From positions 1 to 64,000 of the forward strand of contig KB445814.1 in NCBI GenBank assembly GCA_000320605.2: a DNA stretch of 64,000 nucleotides, in the 5' to 3' direction. Source of the DNA: Gelatoporia subvermispora B. Lineage: Eukaryota; Basidiomycota; Agaricomycetes; Polyporales; Gelatoporiaceae. Under the pieces are notes generated by a model. The model saw only the letters and a program-made list of their open reading frames with translations, did not search any database and was not told the origin of the DNA. Below are positions 22,375 to 34,792 of this stretch, piece after piece. Position 1 is the stretch's first letter, and the number at the start of each line of letters is the position of its first letter. A program made the translations under genes and the position numbers.

Positions 22375-25300
22375 ATGCCCCGAAACCACACTGCCGGCCC
22401 CTCAACGCTTCGAAACCGCAACCGTGTCACCAATAAAACACGCCTCAGGATCATCACCGAGAGCATCGATGCCGACCCAATTGTCATTGATGAGGACGAG
22501 GAGAAGGCCAGGGTCGTGTCTACGGCTGGTGTGGATGCTGAAGATGCAAATGTGAGCACCGTTTTTCGCTTTTTTCTCGCTGTGCGCGTCGTTGTTGAGA
22601 GGCCGCGTGTGGCGCAACCTGATTGGCTGCGAGTGTGGGAATCTCATTCCGCGGAATGCTGACTAAGCGCGTTCTTTCCTTCCAAAACAGGAACACCACC
22701 TGCAAGCTGTTCTCTCGGCAGCGGCTACGCGCCACCAGGTTACACGATCGACGCGCACGGCCGGCAAGGAGGCATCTCAGCCTGCTGCATACATCCCGAC
22801 GCCAGACAGCACCGGTCTCGTTGACAACTATACTGAGCTCTACCCCCCGAGCCGCTGGAGGGATCCCTCGACGTATGTCAAATCATCAGACACAGTCGAA
22901 GAATCGATCTCCTACGCCCTCGCTGATGGCTTCATCTATTATATGGATGAGCGCGACAAGGAGTGGCTGGACAAGAACAACGAGGAGGCCCGCGGTGAGG
23001 GCACCAGCGCGCAAGGTGCCGTCTCGGGTACAAGTACACGGTCTGGCCGCAGCACCAAGGGCAAGGGCAAAGATCCTGACGTTGCGCAGCCAACGACCAT
23101 GTCTGAGGACGAGTTTGAGTTGGTAATGGCCGTCTTCGAGAAGGTCACTCACGAGAAGACCGAGTTCCTGCACCATGGTCTTGAGCAGGGTTCACAGTTC
23201 CCGCCGTTCTCAGACTATCAAGATATTTTTGCTACCAAGCTGTCGCCATCGATGTTCGCGACTTTTGTCGTGCCTGACTGGGTGCTGGAACCTGAAGCGT
23301 TGTTGCGCATGGCACGAGTGGTGTACCCGTATTGGCGAGATCGTCGTCTTGAACGCGGTGGACACCGCATTATACCCACTGTCAATGTGAGTGCCCCCAA
23401 GCATCGCCATACTTACTCGATACTAATGGCATGACTAGCTTGACGAAACTGATACCAAGAACGAGTCGTATATTTGTTTCCGACGTCGGGAAATCAAAGC
23501 CGTACGCAAGACCCGTGCGCAGCAAGCTCCATATGCCGACAAGATGCGCCGGCTGCAATCAGAGCTGGGCATCACACTCACGCTGGCGGAGTCGGTCCGT
23601 GATCGAGAGCGGTTTAAACGAGAGCAAGCTGCCCAAGGGCAAGCTGTCTGGGAGAGGCGTCTTACTCTTGTCGATCTCAAGCGGAAGTTTCCTACTCTTG
23701 GGGTCAAGGAGGACGATGAGCTTTTCTTCGACAAGGAAAAAGTTGCCAAGAAGCCCAAGACAGAGACTACGGGGTATGTCGCTGTCTGTGCTTGGGAGAA
23801 CCCAGTACTAATACTGGTGTAGACGTATTCCACTCAAGCTGCGCACTCGCGACAACGCCGAGACGGCTTCGCCAGTCACACATGCCGAGCCGCAGATCAA
23901 GCCGAAGGAACGGCAGGCTATGATCCAGAGCCAGATCGAGCAAGAGCTCGCGCGGCGCAAGGAGAAGGATCAACGTTGGGACGATGTTGTAGACGTGAGT
24001 ATCTCAAACGCATCGTTTGCTCATTGCGCTAAATGTGAGCTTGTGCAGAACCCGTACCAGGCCCTGCCTGTGCCCTACCCTTCGCGGCTCTTTAAGATCA
24101 TTCCACCGCCCAAGTCATCAGCATCACCCTGGTTGGACGAGGAGCCCGACGAGAGCGAACGCGAATACCGTGCAGTGCGCATGCGGTACGGACGTGGTGG
24201 ACGCCTACACGTTGACAGGCGCTCGTTACGGAGACGGACCGGACGCCCAGTAAAACGCGGAAGTACACATCCATGGCTTACTCAGGACGATCCCGGTGAT
24301 GAAGAATCACGACAACACGCTCGGATCCTCGAGGAGCGTTGGCGGTATGATGGTGACGACGACGGACCAGCCACGGGACCGGAAGGTGTCGATGAGAAAG
24401 ATCGAATCTTGGTGGACGATTACGACCCAAAGTACGTATTTACTTGTGGCGCACGAGATATTCTGCTGACATTGGTCATCAGGTATCTGGTGCGACAAGC
24501 TGGGCTGCTCACTGAACAGGACTGTCAGAGCCTTCTGACGGATCCGACGCTGATTATCACAGCTGAAAGCGGTCAGAAGCAGGCTGTCGTGCCCTTCCGG
24601 TTAGGACTGCCTGCTCTGCCTCGACGTGATGTGCAGATCTCGCAGCGACCTGGTCCCTCGCCAACAACACCTAGTCATACCGGCTCTCGGCCGTTGGGCG
24701 CGTCAATTCGCCTTTCTCCTGTCGCCAATGGTGTACACGGTACGCCCGTTGCGATGCAGACGCAAATCAGGAACATGCCTCCGCCATCGCTACCTCACAT
24801 GCGTATCTCATCGAATGGTGGGATGCGTCCACCTGTGACACCTCAGGTCCCCGCGATGCTTGCGAATATATCCACCCCCCTCATGACACCATCCCCACAC
24901 AGTACGCCTCCGAACAGCGCAGGACACGTAAACGGGTTCCCTGATGCGACCTCGCGCGTTCCTGACGGGACTGAGCACGACCTCAAGCAGGGCGTTCACG
25001 CGAGTCCTAATGGTATTGCGCACCTGAATGGCGATCAGCCTCATGCTGATGCTGCCGTGGCTGTCGCCTCCACGCCTGTTACTCCTTCCACATCACCGCT
25101 CCGTCCGAAAACTCAAGTACCTCAACCTGTCTCCATCCCTGCCGTCCCAACTACCAACGGCTACCACCTCACCCCCTATGCCGCTATGTCTAACGGAGCT
25201 TATGCTATGCACCCCAACATGCGACACAACGGTCTGAGTGCTCAGCATGTGCAGATGAAGACCGCGTTCGCGTCTATGTCACCCTCTCCTGACGCGTCGC

Positions 25301-25815
25301 AGCCCAACGCCGCGACGATGCCGATCCGACCACCAACGTCATATATGCCCCACGTCATGAACGGCGCTGCCAACTACCAGATGCAGCAGCTCGCGCAGCA
25401 GCGGATGCCCTGGATGGTCGCCGCGCAGCAACAACGCTCGCCATCGGTGCATGCAGTGGATGCTAACGGTGTCGGCGTCGACGGCCTCGGTTCACCGTCA
25501 CTGTCGCCTGCGCTCGCAGGCGTCGCACCGCCACGGACGCCATCTGCCAACGGCATGCGCAATGGCGCTTTACCCCGCGCGGTGCCTGTGCCGAATGCCG
25601 GGCAGTTCATACAGGGGCAGGGCCGGGCATCTCCCGCGAACGCACACATCGCACGTCTTGCGCCACCCTCGCCCTCACCTCATATGCTCAGCCCGTCGCT
25701 TGCGGCAAGCCAGGTGCAATCGTCGCCGACGCGGGCTCCACAGCCGGCCCTCGCGTCGCCCTCGCCGTCGCTGCAGCCGCGTCAGGTGGTAGGGAGCTCA
25801 GGGGCAGGGTATTAG
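22375..25815 (+). CDS. EPL1: Enhancer of polycomb-like protein EPL1 (NuA4 subunit)
   Basis: Scaffold subunit of the NuA4/Piccolo histone acetyltransferase, acting in the nucleus on H4 and H2A. The basic N-terminus (MPRNHTAGPSTLRNRNRVTN) is followed by the EPcA domain: YIPTPDSTGLVDNYTELYPP, FIYYMDERDKEWLDKNNEE, PTTMSEDEFELVMAVFEKVT, FATFVVPDWVLEPEALLRMA, YPYWRDRRLERGGHRIIPTV and DTKNESYICFRRREIKAVRK. Then come KMRRLQSELGITLTLAESVR and the EPcB-like YRAVRMRYGRGGRLHVDRR. The C-terminal third is Pro/Ser/Gln/Asn-rich and probably disordered. Introns end before LDETDTKNE, RIPLKLRTRDNAE and NPYQALPVPYPSR. The 52-nt stretch 24432-24483 is open in one frame, but has GT-AG ends and is best removed, giving DDYDPKYLVRQAG. 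The encoded protein is about 1,000 residues. Confidence 0.92.
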
Positions 25816-26756
25816 TCATTCTTTCTTCTGTTATTGCATTCGATGTTCGCTTTCTCGTCCGCTCGTTTGTCTGTATTCGTCGTTGATATACTACGATTGT
25901 GCCATTGTACAGAAAATGTCCCTATGTTATGTTGTGTTGGTTAATGGACTGTCCGCTATGTCTTTTGCTATGAATTCATGAACCGAATCCCCCGCTCCGC
26001 ATTGTGTGATGAACATTCGACATGTCTGATACTTGACGGTACATCGTGATCTAGCATTGATATTGACTGCATTTGCATTGTATATAAACGGAGGATCTGC
26101 ATCCCGTGCACATGAAGGTAGGGCCTCAATATGACCGAACAACGTCGTTATGCAGTTCGACTTGCCAACTTGAAGATGGCTAAATTCGAACAGTGGAAGC
26201 TGCACGAGACAGATACGTACGTTGCAGATGATTGTTGACTTCATGACAAAAGTAGAATTGTGATTCGTGCCTTGCGCTCTTTATGTGTTTGCCAGCGATA
26301 CGCTGTCGTTTGTGCGTATGCATGTGCCCAGGCTGACAGAGCGGCCCGTGTTCCACGGCACGGCGCTTTCAGGGGGGTTTCAGGAGCCCAAGCTCATCCC
26401 TGTGCCTTTGCGTGATTTTGCGGGACTTTTTGAGCGAGTCGTTGGGCAAAGATATGTGGGGTAGCGGTCGCGTATCACCATTTGGCCGCCGATCGCATTG
26501 TGGCTACAATATCGGGGAGGCCCGCATCGCCCCGGCGATATCGTCGCGCACGACATGTTCAACTCGATATCAAGCATTTACACTCGGGCCTCAATTTATC
26601 ACATCAAACAGTAAGGTGGTGGGAGCGAGCGCAGCTGGATTGTCGGGGCAGATGATACTCACGCCAAGAGGTGCGCTTCTCGCATGCCCTTTAGCTGTCA
26701 TATACACTAAATGGGGTTCTACCACATGCGCTGTTGTAGTCTCGTCTCCCCCCGCT
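25816..26756. other. Intergenic region, no gene seen
   Basis: Contains the EPL1 3' UTR and the presumed promoter of the next gene. Open frames on both strands (for example 26267-26464) are short and unrecognised. No repeat or RNA gene was noticed. Confidence 0.4.
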
Positions 26757-28219
26757 ATGGCCTCGCCTGCAGCTCTGCAGGCCGTTACGGTCGCTGACGC
26801 ACGGGCTGACAGTCATGCCGGAGGTGAGCATAGTCCCCGGGCAGGCGAGGCGCGAAGCGTGGCGTTGACGGCGCCTTAGTCGCGGCGTTCACTTTCATAG
26901 CGTATGATACGCTAATTCACTTGTCCGATGAGGTCAGTGGCACTGTGTAATAGAGCTCCGAATTGGACTAACTGCCTATCGTAGGTGGACTACATATGGG
27001 GGTGCGTTTTCGAGTTCTACTTCGCCCCTCAGGACGTGTTTCGTGACGACTATCGTTCCAGAGCCCCAAATACGTGGATCAAGTGGGCGTATCTATTTTT
27101 ACGCTATGTCCCCATTCTGGCCGAAGGGTAGGTTCAATATCTGCGACCTACGGCCTGGAGTTGATTTGCTCGCGTTACGCAGGTCCTTGATCACGATCAT
27201 CACCGGCAATTCGACAGGAATTCAATTCACGACGCGTGGATGTCGAGACTGGATCATATACGAAGCCGCTGTCGTGGAGGCCATCACTATGGTCGTCGAA
27301 GTTATTCTTGTTTTGCGAGGTAAGTACCATAAGTACAATCACTTGTGGGGAGAATCATGTAGACTCTGCGATAGTCTACGCGCTCTACAATCGTAGCCAA
27401 CTTGTACTTGCCACCCTGAGCGCCCTCTTCCTCGGAGAAGTCGCTGTCATGATCAACGCACTATGCCGAACCATTCCTCGTATGACCTTCACGCCGCAAT
27501 GTCTCATAACTGGTGCTCCATCTATCTTCATGTCATATTGGTATATTCTTCTCGTGTTCACGAGGCGTACATTAGCTGAGATAGAGGACCCACAGGTTAT
27601 CTTCCCTTGCATTCGAAACAATCCTCTTCGCTCTTACACTGTACAAATTTTTTTGCTCTCTCAGACTGCTGTCTGGTGATACGACCATCCTCGTTGCATT
27701 TGTTCGCGACGGAACATGGGCGTATGCCCTAATCTTTGGTGCGTAAGCTTGTCTTCGAGATTGGCGTTGAAATGCCCATTGTTCGTGGTTTCAGTGACGA
27801 TGCTCCTCAATACTCTCATGTACCAACTGAACAAAACGCCCCTAGCCGGCATATGTTACTTGTACGTCAGATACCTTTGTTCCAGGGACCGGACATCATG
27901 TTGAATATCTTTCCGCTAGCTGGGCCGTGTCCATATTCTCCTTCGCGGTATGCCAAAGCTGCCTCACAGTCCGGTCTCATCACTCACGCCTTGTTGAATG
28001 TAGGGTTCACACGTCCTCCTCAATCTTCGCAGAATTGGACGTACACATCTCTCGCCGCCAACAAATCCGTCATTCTGGTCCACGGGACCTGAAATCGAAT
28101 TCACTTCCTGGCGCGTCCCAATGCCCCCCGCGGGCCTCTACACAGACGAGACCGAGGATTCCACGGAGCTTCGGACATTTGGGTCGTCGGTGATCAAAAC
28201 TCATGACCAACTCGCATGA
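26757..28219 (+). CDS. DUF6533 multipass membrane protein
   Basis: Member of the Agaricomycete family carrying the N-terminal DUF6533 motif, here AAFTFIAYDTLIHLSDEVDY followed by IWGAPNTWIKWAYLFLRYVP. Exon 1 starts at 26757 (MASPAALQAV) and is joined across a 56-nt intron (26824-26879). The intron at 27002-27061 joins IWG to APNTW. Further hydrophobic segments include DWIIYEAAVVEAITMVVEVI, LATLSALFLGEVAVMINALC and VTMLLNTLMYQLNKTPLAGI. RVYALYNRSQ is the family's conserved segment after the third helix. The C-terminal exons are uncertain: the stop at 28217 follows a polar tail ending FGSSVIKTHDQLA, but a stop at 28090 is also possible. Function is unknown. Confidence 0.75.
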
Positions 28220-28761
28220 GACGACGGAAATTGCGTTCTGTAGCCTTAGCAGTATGTTGTGTCTTATCGTGTATTCCTGTATTATTTGGGGATCATAGGA
28301 GATCTATCTGGGTACTAGGAAAGTGTCCCTGTGTAGGATATGGGATAGGTTCCTGTGGATCACTCATCTTGAATATCAAGCTCAAGCTCGAGCTTCGCAA
28401 AGCCTTCCACGAGTACACGCCACCTATCGGTATCATTGTCTGTAACACGATCTTGAACATTTTGCTCTGAAAACGACCTGCTACAATATAAATTAATCTG
28501 CTACTGCTAGCAAAACGATGACATAGCATAACTGAGATGCATGGGGAATCGCGATGTTATACATATTATGGTACTGCTACGATTATCTGAGTACGGTGGT
28601 ATGCCTGTGCGTGTGATCCTCTAGCGCCGCTGGATGCGCGCGCAAATGCAAGAATGCGCCGAAGTCCAGGTGAGACAAACACCAACCATCGTCCAAACGG
28701 TCCCGCCGCTCAGCCAGCCGCGCCAAACACTGAGTCCTCCACAACGCCGACGAGCTGCAGG
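28220..28761. other. Convergent 3' region
   Basis: A/T-rich stretch between two convergent genes, probably both 3' UTRs. A plus-strand open frame reaches across 28634-29428 but is the antisense shadow of the next gene. Nothing else was recognised. Confidence 0.4.
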
Positions 28762-31588
28762 TCACACCACCGTCTCCTCCTCCGCGCCCTCCCACCGCCG
28801 CGAGAGCCCGACACGCCCATCGCCGTCGCCGCTCACGTGTAGCCAGGCTTCGAGCCGCCGCCCGAGCTCCCCGCCGCGCCCGCCGCACACGTCGCCCGTC
28901 GCATTCAGCAGCTTCTCCTTCGCCTTCTCGACCGCGACGACCTTCGCCGCCATCTGCACCTGCGCACGCTTGGGCTTCGCGGGCGCGTCTTTCTGCGAGT
29001 CGCTGTCGCTTCCCTCCTCCGTGAAGTCGTACGTCAGCGGGCTGTACGGCGCGCCACCGCCTGGGCTCCCGGGAGACGAGCGGTCCTGCGCCAGTTCCTC
29101 CCAGCTCTTGAACCAGTCCTCTTCCTGGTCTTCGGGTCCGAGGATACTATCGACGAGGCCCTCCTCCCACCCGTCCCACTCGATGCAGCGGTGCGCCATC
29201 CGCAGACGTGCACCGGCCGCCTCATGGTGGAGCCAATCCGATGCAATTGTGGCGAGATCGTGCATTTGCCCTTTCACGATGATAGTCTGCGACTCCTTCG
29301 TTAAACGCTCGATTGTAGCTCGGAGGAGCTTGGCGGTGAAAGGACTCGATTGGAGGAAGGAGGGAACGTGTGCACATGCCCAGAGAGGACGAGTTGTGGT
29401 GGACTCCCAATCGATGATACAACTCTGAAGGAGAAAAGGTGAGTGAGACGTACATCGCCGCGCATGCTCACTTACAATCTGAGAGTGGTCGTGCTCGTCG
29501 ACGAACACATTCTCAAGGCTCAGATCATGACAGTCAAGCCCAAACTCCTCGCCGCCGCCTCCGTCGCCCTCCTCATGGCTGACCGCGCCAAGCCGCTCCA
29601 TCATACGCAGGAAGCGTGCCATCTCCTCCTTCACACGCTCCTCCCGCTGCTTCAGATGTGCGACCAGGAATGTTGTGCGCTGCATACGGCGGTAGTCGCG
29701 GTACATCGAGTCTCCCGGCCCCTCCCACTCCTGTTCACTCTCCTCCCAGTCCCACTCGTCGCTCTTGTCGCTCTCATCGCCAGGAAGCGCTTGGATGTGA
29801 TGATGTCGTGACGATGCAATCTCGTCTGGGTCGAGGTGTAGGCGATGGGGCGCCGCCTTGCCCTCGTGCTCGAGCACCACTCCGGCAGCCTCGCGCGCCG
29901 CGCACGCCTCGAGGTAGTCGTGCGTCGACCTCCATGGCCCGCGGTTCAGCTCGTGCGGGTGTGCGAGCTCACCCCGCCCCGAGCCGAAGAACGGCCACGA
30001 GATGATCGGCCCGACATGGTACTCGTGTGCCACAGATGTCCGCGCGCCCTTCTGCGCAAAATATTCCTCCGACACGGCAGACGGGAGGCTGCCGCGGTAC
30101 GCGCTGCTCGTCGCAGTCGGCGTGGGGATCGTCGAGGTCGTGTCGGACAGCGGGTCCGGGTCGGGCCCGAGGTACAGCGAGCCGATCCGCGGGAAGCGGT
30201 GCGCAAACAGCGGCATGAGCAGCCGCGCGAGGTTCCCCATGAGCGCGATCAGCTCGTTGTGGCCCAAGGACTGGAAGACGGATGCTAGGGGCACGCCTCG
30301 CGCCTGTCGGACCAATGTTCATGACAGGCGGGCGCAGGGTTGCGAATCACACACCTTGGACATCAGAATGTACTCGCCGCCGAGGCGGTTATATGGGTTC
30401 GAGTCGTAGTCATAGATCGTGGGTACGGGAATCGAGGTGTGCTCTCGCATGTAGAGCATGGTCGCTACTTCAGACTCAGTCTTTAGACGGGGCATGAATC
30501 GACGAGCCACTCGCGCAACAAGCTCGCGTCCATCAATCAAGGTAATGAGATATCCCTATGGGGTCGAAATGTCAGCGTCATCTTTGCAATACTTCGTATA
30601 CACAGTCGGATCGTTCGATGCTGCTGCATGGGCTGACTGGCATGTCCCTATTGCCTATCGGATCGGCAAGAGCACGAAATCAGGGAGTAGATCCCATTTG
30701 TGCACCAGCTGGGTAAAGGGGCCTCGCGAGGTGGGAAGGCCACAAGACTCGACCAGCAGGACATTCCAGTGGCGGCGCCTCATTAGCATCCATCGCACCC
30801 CGCGCCACTGCAATCCTGATATCTGTTGCTGTGGATGGCGTGTGCGCCTGCTGGCTGCGGACGTTATCTTGAACGCCCGACGCTCCACGGCGAGGCTTAC
30901 GTCGGTCAGAGGGGAGACCATTCGCCGGCAGCAACCTGCGGCAGACCCCTGGGCCGCCGCCCTCTGCCGTTCAATTCCAAAGTCGCCGTAGAGATAGCTT
31001 CACACCGTCACAGGATGTACGGGTGACGACAAATTCAGCCTCGAGTAGAGTGATCCGCCGGCCAGAAATATCACGGCGTATCGCGCCGCCGCTAGCCGAC
31101 GTGCGCCGCCATCAGAAAGCGCAAGGTGCGACGTAAGCGGGGGAACACGCAAGCTCCCCGCATTGCGACATCGTGTTGTAGCCACATAGGTTCATAGGGT
31201 GAAGAGGGGGTGGGGAAGGGGACGGAAACAGTACTCACTTTGTGGAATGTACCTGCGACGACCCACGCTGCGTCAGCGCAGTGTGCGATTACCATAATAA
31301 GAACTGGGACGCACCTGCACCGAGGAACTGTATTCGAACCACATCCACCTCCGTCTTCGTTTGCACGATATCCTTCAGCAACTTCCTATCAACCTGGAAC
31401 GGCTGTGCGTTATGCACCGCCGCGTCCGCCTTTGCCTCCTTCCTCCTATCTTCATGTTCAATATCCCAGTCCCACTGGAGTGGTGGTCGTGAGCATCTGT
31501 CAGCCTGCATAGCCGTCAAGTGGTCGAACTTCTCGGGAGCCTTGGGTGTGTCGGGGAGGGTTATGGGTGCGTGGTTGTCGCGGAACAT
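28762..31588 (-). CDS. APH-fold phosphotransferase, AIM9-like
   Basis: Protein with an aminoglycoside phosphotransferase/choline-kinase-like (APH) fold, resembling fungal AIM9-type proteins. These are eukaryotic kinase-like proteins of unknown substrate, not antibiotic-resistance genes. Exon order on the minus strand: MFRDNHAPITLPDTPKAPEK to VDVVRIQFLGA; GTFHK; GYLITLIDGRELVARVARRF (nucleotide-binding lysine region) to GGEYILMSK; ARGVPLASVFQSLGHNELIA to the catalytic loop LDCHDLSLENVFVDEHDHSQ (APH pattern H-D-x-x-x-x-N); then SCIIDWESTTTRPLWACA (metal-binding D) to a long acidic C-terminal extension rich in Glu, Asp and Trp. A 683-nt intron separates GTFHK from GYLITL. The start could instead be 31762, which would add a roughly 58-residue leader; 31588 is preferred but unproven. 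Confidence 0.8.
30556..31238 (-). other. Unusually long intron (683 nt) in the APH gene
   Basis: The donor follows GTFHK (AAA|gtgagt) and the acceptor (catag|GGATAT) precedes GYLITL, in phase 0. The join yields the family's continuous glycine-loop/lysine region, so I see no missing exon. The interior is GC-rich, without a recognisable open frame or terminal repeats. It differs in composition from the 689-nt intron at 10131-10819. Confidence 0.6.
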
Positions 31589-34500
31589 GTTGTGGCGCCG
31601 CTCGGGGGGTGCGGGATGTCCCCTGGCGAGTGGATGGTCGGTCGTACGAGGTGCGTATGCTGATAAAAGCTGATAAAGACTGTCGAAAGCGAGCAAGCAG
31701 GTCAGAGATGGTGGAAGCAGGTGGTAGCGCGAGAAGAGCCACGGCCGGCACTTATCACGCACTCTGGTTTCTTAGCGTATGGGCGCTTACCCGCGCCGCC
31801 ACCGAGCGATGGGCTTGTTGAATCTACGCGAACAGGCACAGGCATGACGAACGTGCCTCCCACTGTTCGTCGCGAGTCGGAAAATTAGTGCGGATGAACC
31901 TGGTGGATACCTCTTGCGAGTTCCTGCGGCAGTCGATATATACACGACCGCGGCACTGTTCCAGACTAGTCGGCACGTCCGCTCTCTCTCCGCACGGAGT
32001 GCAAATCGGGAATCGGCGACTTCGGACGTCGGCTTCGTCATACCCTTAGCCGCTGAACGCTATTTCCTGCAATCTAGATTCCAGATCAGCTCTATCTCGC
32101 CGCCATCTCGACCCTCGCAGTCAGGGCGCACCTCGAGCTGCCTCCAGCCCAGGTGCAGCGAGGCTCCAGCGAGCCACTTCTGGCCCGCAATGGTGTACGC
32201 CAGCATTAATACATTCTCTGGCGAGCGGGAGCGGCCCCAGGGAGCTGCCTTGAGCTGCCCACTTGCTTCCTGCGGGGTGATGGCGGATTGTGAAAGTCAA
32301 TGGAAGGCGGCTTGGTCATCGGCGAGGTTAGGGCACCGCCCGAAAGCCTACCAGCAGGCACGGAGCATGGCCGAATACGCAAGATCACCGCATTCTCCTA
32401 TCAAGCTTCCTTGGAAACAGAAGCTCTGCAACGCACGTCCAGCGCCAGGGCCATTGGTCAGCTGAAGCCAAGTCTCCTCAAACCCGCTGCAGAGGTGTCA
32501 TTCACAGGGAGCTCCTGAGTCGATAAGCCAAGATCCGTGATGGTCCACTCAGTTGGCCTCCTTGGATCTGGTATGTGTATGGCAGCCCGCAGGCCAGGTG
32601 TAACACAAGACAAGCAAGCACGTGAAATGCCCGCGGGGCCCACGCGACTGATGCAGCTGCCTGAGTCGAGTCGGCGGATCCGTGCCCCACGGGCCCGGCT
32701 GCGGAATGGGGCTTGGGGCAAGTCAGCGAATATAACATTTCTCGGGCGAAGTGATTCGACAGACTGGTGTCGCCCAGTCATATGGCAGATGATGACACGC
32801 AGAACTAGCGGGATCAACTGTGCACAGGATCCGGCAGTCATTTGTGAGATGAGCACGAGCGCTAGTGCTACCTGTGGGCTTGATAGATGTACTTTGACAT
32901 GGAGGGCTGCGGACAGCAGTGCGTAGACATTCCGCATGAGCGTACGGCGCTGCCGAAATATGTTATATGATTCCGAAAGCCCTGAGTCGGACTTGGACAA
33001 CTCCGGATCATGTCGACCTGCGGTAAACGCGAACGTGTGAGCGGATGGAAGCAGGAGCGCATACTGTCGCATATTGCTCGTCTATTGCGCTGAGAAGCCC
33101 CAGTATATCCAAAGGCACGTCAAGGCGAGTAAAGCAGCGTCGGGGTCGAGACGAAAACAAAGGTAAGGTCGGGGGCCAGGTGACGGCCCCGTGTGACGCG
33201 ACGCGACGCGTTTGTTACGCGTCCACATCACGTGAATGTAACGGAACGTCACGGCTTGCCTTTTACAATTGGACGCAAGTCACGCAACACTTCAGATCAG
33301 AACAGATTTATTTATTAGTTTCCTTGCATGCATCCCTTCGAAATGTCTATGGATTCTCAGTGTAAGAATCCAATTGATCAAACTGCGATGCATGAACTCT
33401 GTTAATTTTGTTGTCGGGCAAGCAGCTCGGATGCCCGAGCATGACCGGTGCCAGTACTAGCTTCTCAGAATCGCTGGTAATCTCCACCACGAAACTTCCC
33501 GAGGAAGACTGCAATGAATGCACAAAGGTTGCGGCAAAATCGTATCAAGGTAATCTCCTACCAAGCCGCCGAGCTTACCTTTCGTTTCCCACCATGCAGG
33601 GCATCGAGGAAAGCATACTGCGAAACAGGAATGTTGTGTTAGCTTGTTCGGCACTGCACAGCGCTTCCCATCTTATCTCCATGAACATCGTACAACTCCA
33701 TGGGGACTCAGCAATGCGCCTTGGCAAGTCCGCCTAAACACCGCCCTTTCGCGGAATGCAATAACCTCCGAGCGCGGCCAGAACCTGAGCGCTTTACCAG
33801 GAATTCTTGGTCAGGCCGATAAGACGCGGAGATGAAAGACAAGTGCCAGATCGAGGCGTCACGTATCGCTGTGAAATCGGTCCGGGCCTGTTCAATGGAC
33901 GTTCGTATATATCGATGGTTGTCTTTCAGAATCCTGCCGCATTGGAAGGGTCACGCTGCGCTTGTAATGGTGACATATTGTAGAGCCAAGATCCGACAGC
34001 TGCAGTCCGGGGGTAGGCAATACATTGTCAGCGTCCGCAAAACTGGGCCAGCAAATCAAATCAAGACATCCTGAAGTGGGGAGGACAGCGTCTATGAGGG
34101 GACTCTTAATTATCGACACTTTATACTGAGTTGCCGTCGAGGCTTGCTGCATCACAGTAACTACTCAGAGGTCTGTGATATCTCCCCGCGGTTTTTCATG
34201 CAGTGTATTCAGTCAACATGGGAGCGAATAATATAGTGTCTACAGGTACTTCCTGACGGAAAGAAGCAGAGCGTCGCCTGGCGATATCCCGCTCGACGCA
34301 GCTCGGGAGTCGAATCGACAAGTAGGTCAAGAGCGATCCAGGCGCTACATAATCGAACTGAGCGTTACTGGATGCTCAAATTGAACCGGACACTGGCACG
34401 GTTCAAGTGCTCAGGTAATATCATTCCTCATTTCATCTGGAACCCAAACATTTGTGTTTTTTGTTGCTGTACATACCGCATGCGCAACTGCACGCTTTCA

Positions 34501-34792
34501 ATAGGAAGCTCTATCAACATCTGCACGTTGCACATCTGCTACGAATATCTATTACGCGGTAGGATGTCCATAAGTGGTGCGAGAGCGGCGGCCGGCATCT
34601 GTTGAGCTGACATCACCGGTCTCAATGTCGTAACTCTCTCGCCCAGTACTGAGACGTTTGAACATCGCGAAACTCGGACTGGAGATTACATGAGACCGTA
34701 GGTGAGTGGTGTAGGCGAAAGCGCTGTCTGAACGTCCGCTCCTGCCTTCTTCTATCCGACCCAGGCCGGCGGAGCCTTGCTTATTACACCAG
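31589..34792. other. 3.2-kb region without a recognised gene
   Basis: The longest frame is 32458-33072 on the minus strand (204 codons). Its hydrophobic middle (VALALVLISQMTAG) could be a membrane segment, but no family is apparent and it lacks a companion exon. Near 33188-33225 there is a short CG-rich cluster (gacgcgacgcgacgcg) and a CACGTGA E-box-like site. No poly(A), TIR or tRNA signature was found. The last few hundred bases are the presumed promoter of the quinone oxidoreductase. Confidence 0.4.

Noticed and set aside
28634..29428. 264-codon plus-strand open frame
   Set aside because: It is the antisense shadow of the GC-rich acidic exon of the APH gene; the composition is biased and no domain is seen.
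28762..31588. Aminoglycoside-resistance gene
   Set aside because: The fold is APH-like, but the sequence follows eukaryotic AIM9-type proteins with long acidic extensions; there is no basis for antibiotic resistance.
32458..33072. 204-codon minus-strand frame with a hydrophobic middle
   Set aside because: No recognised family, no splice partners, and the residues do not look conserved; kept only as a note in the intergenic entry.
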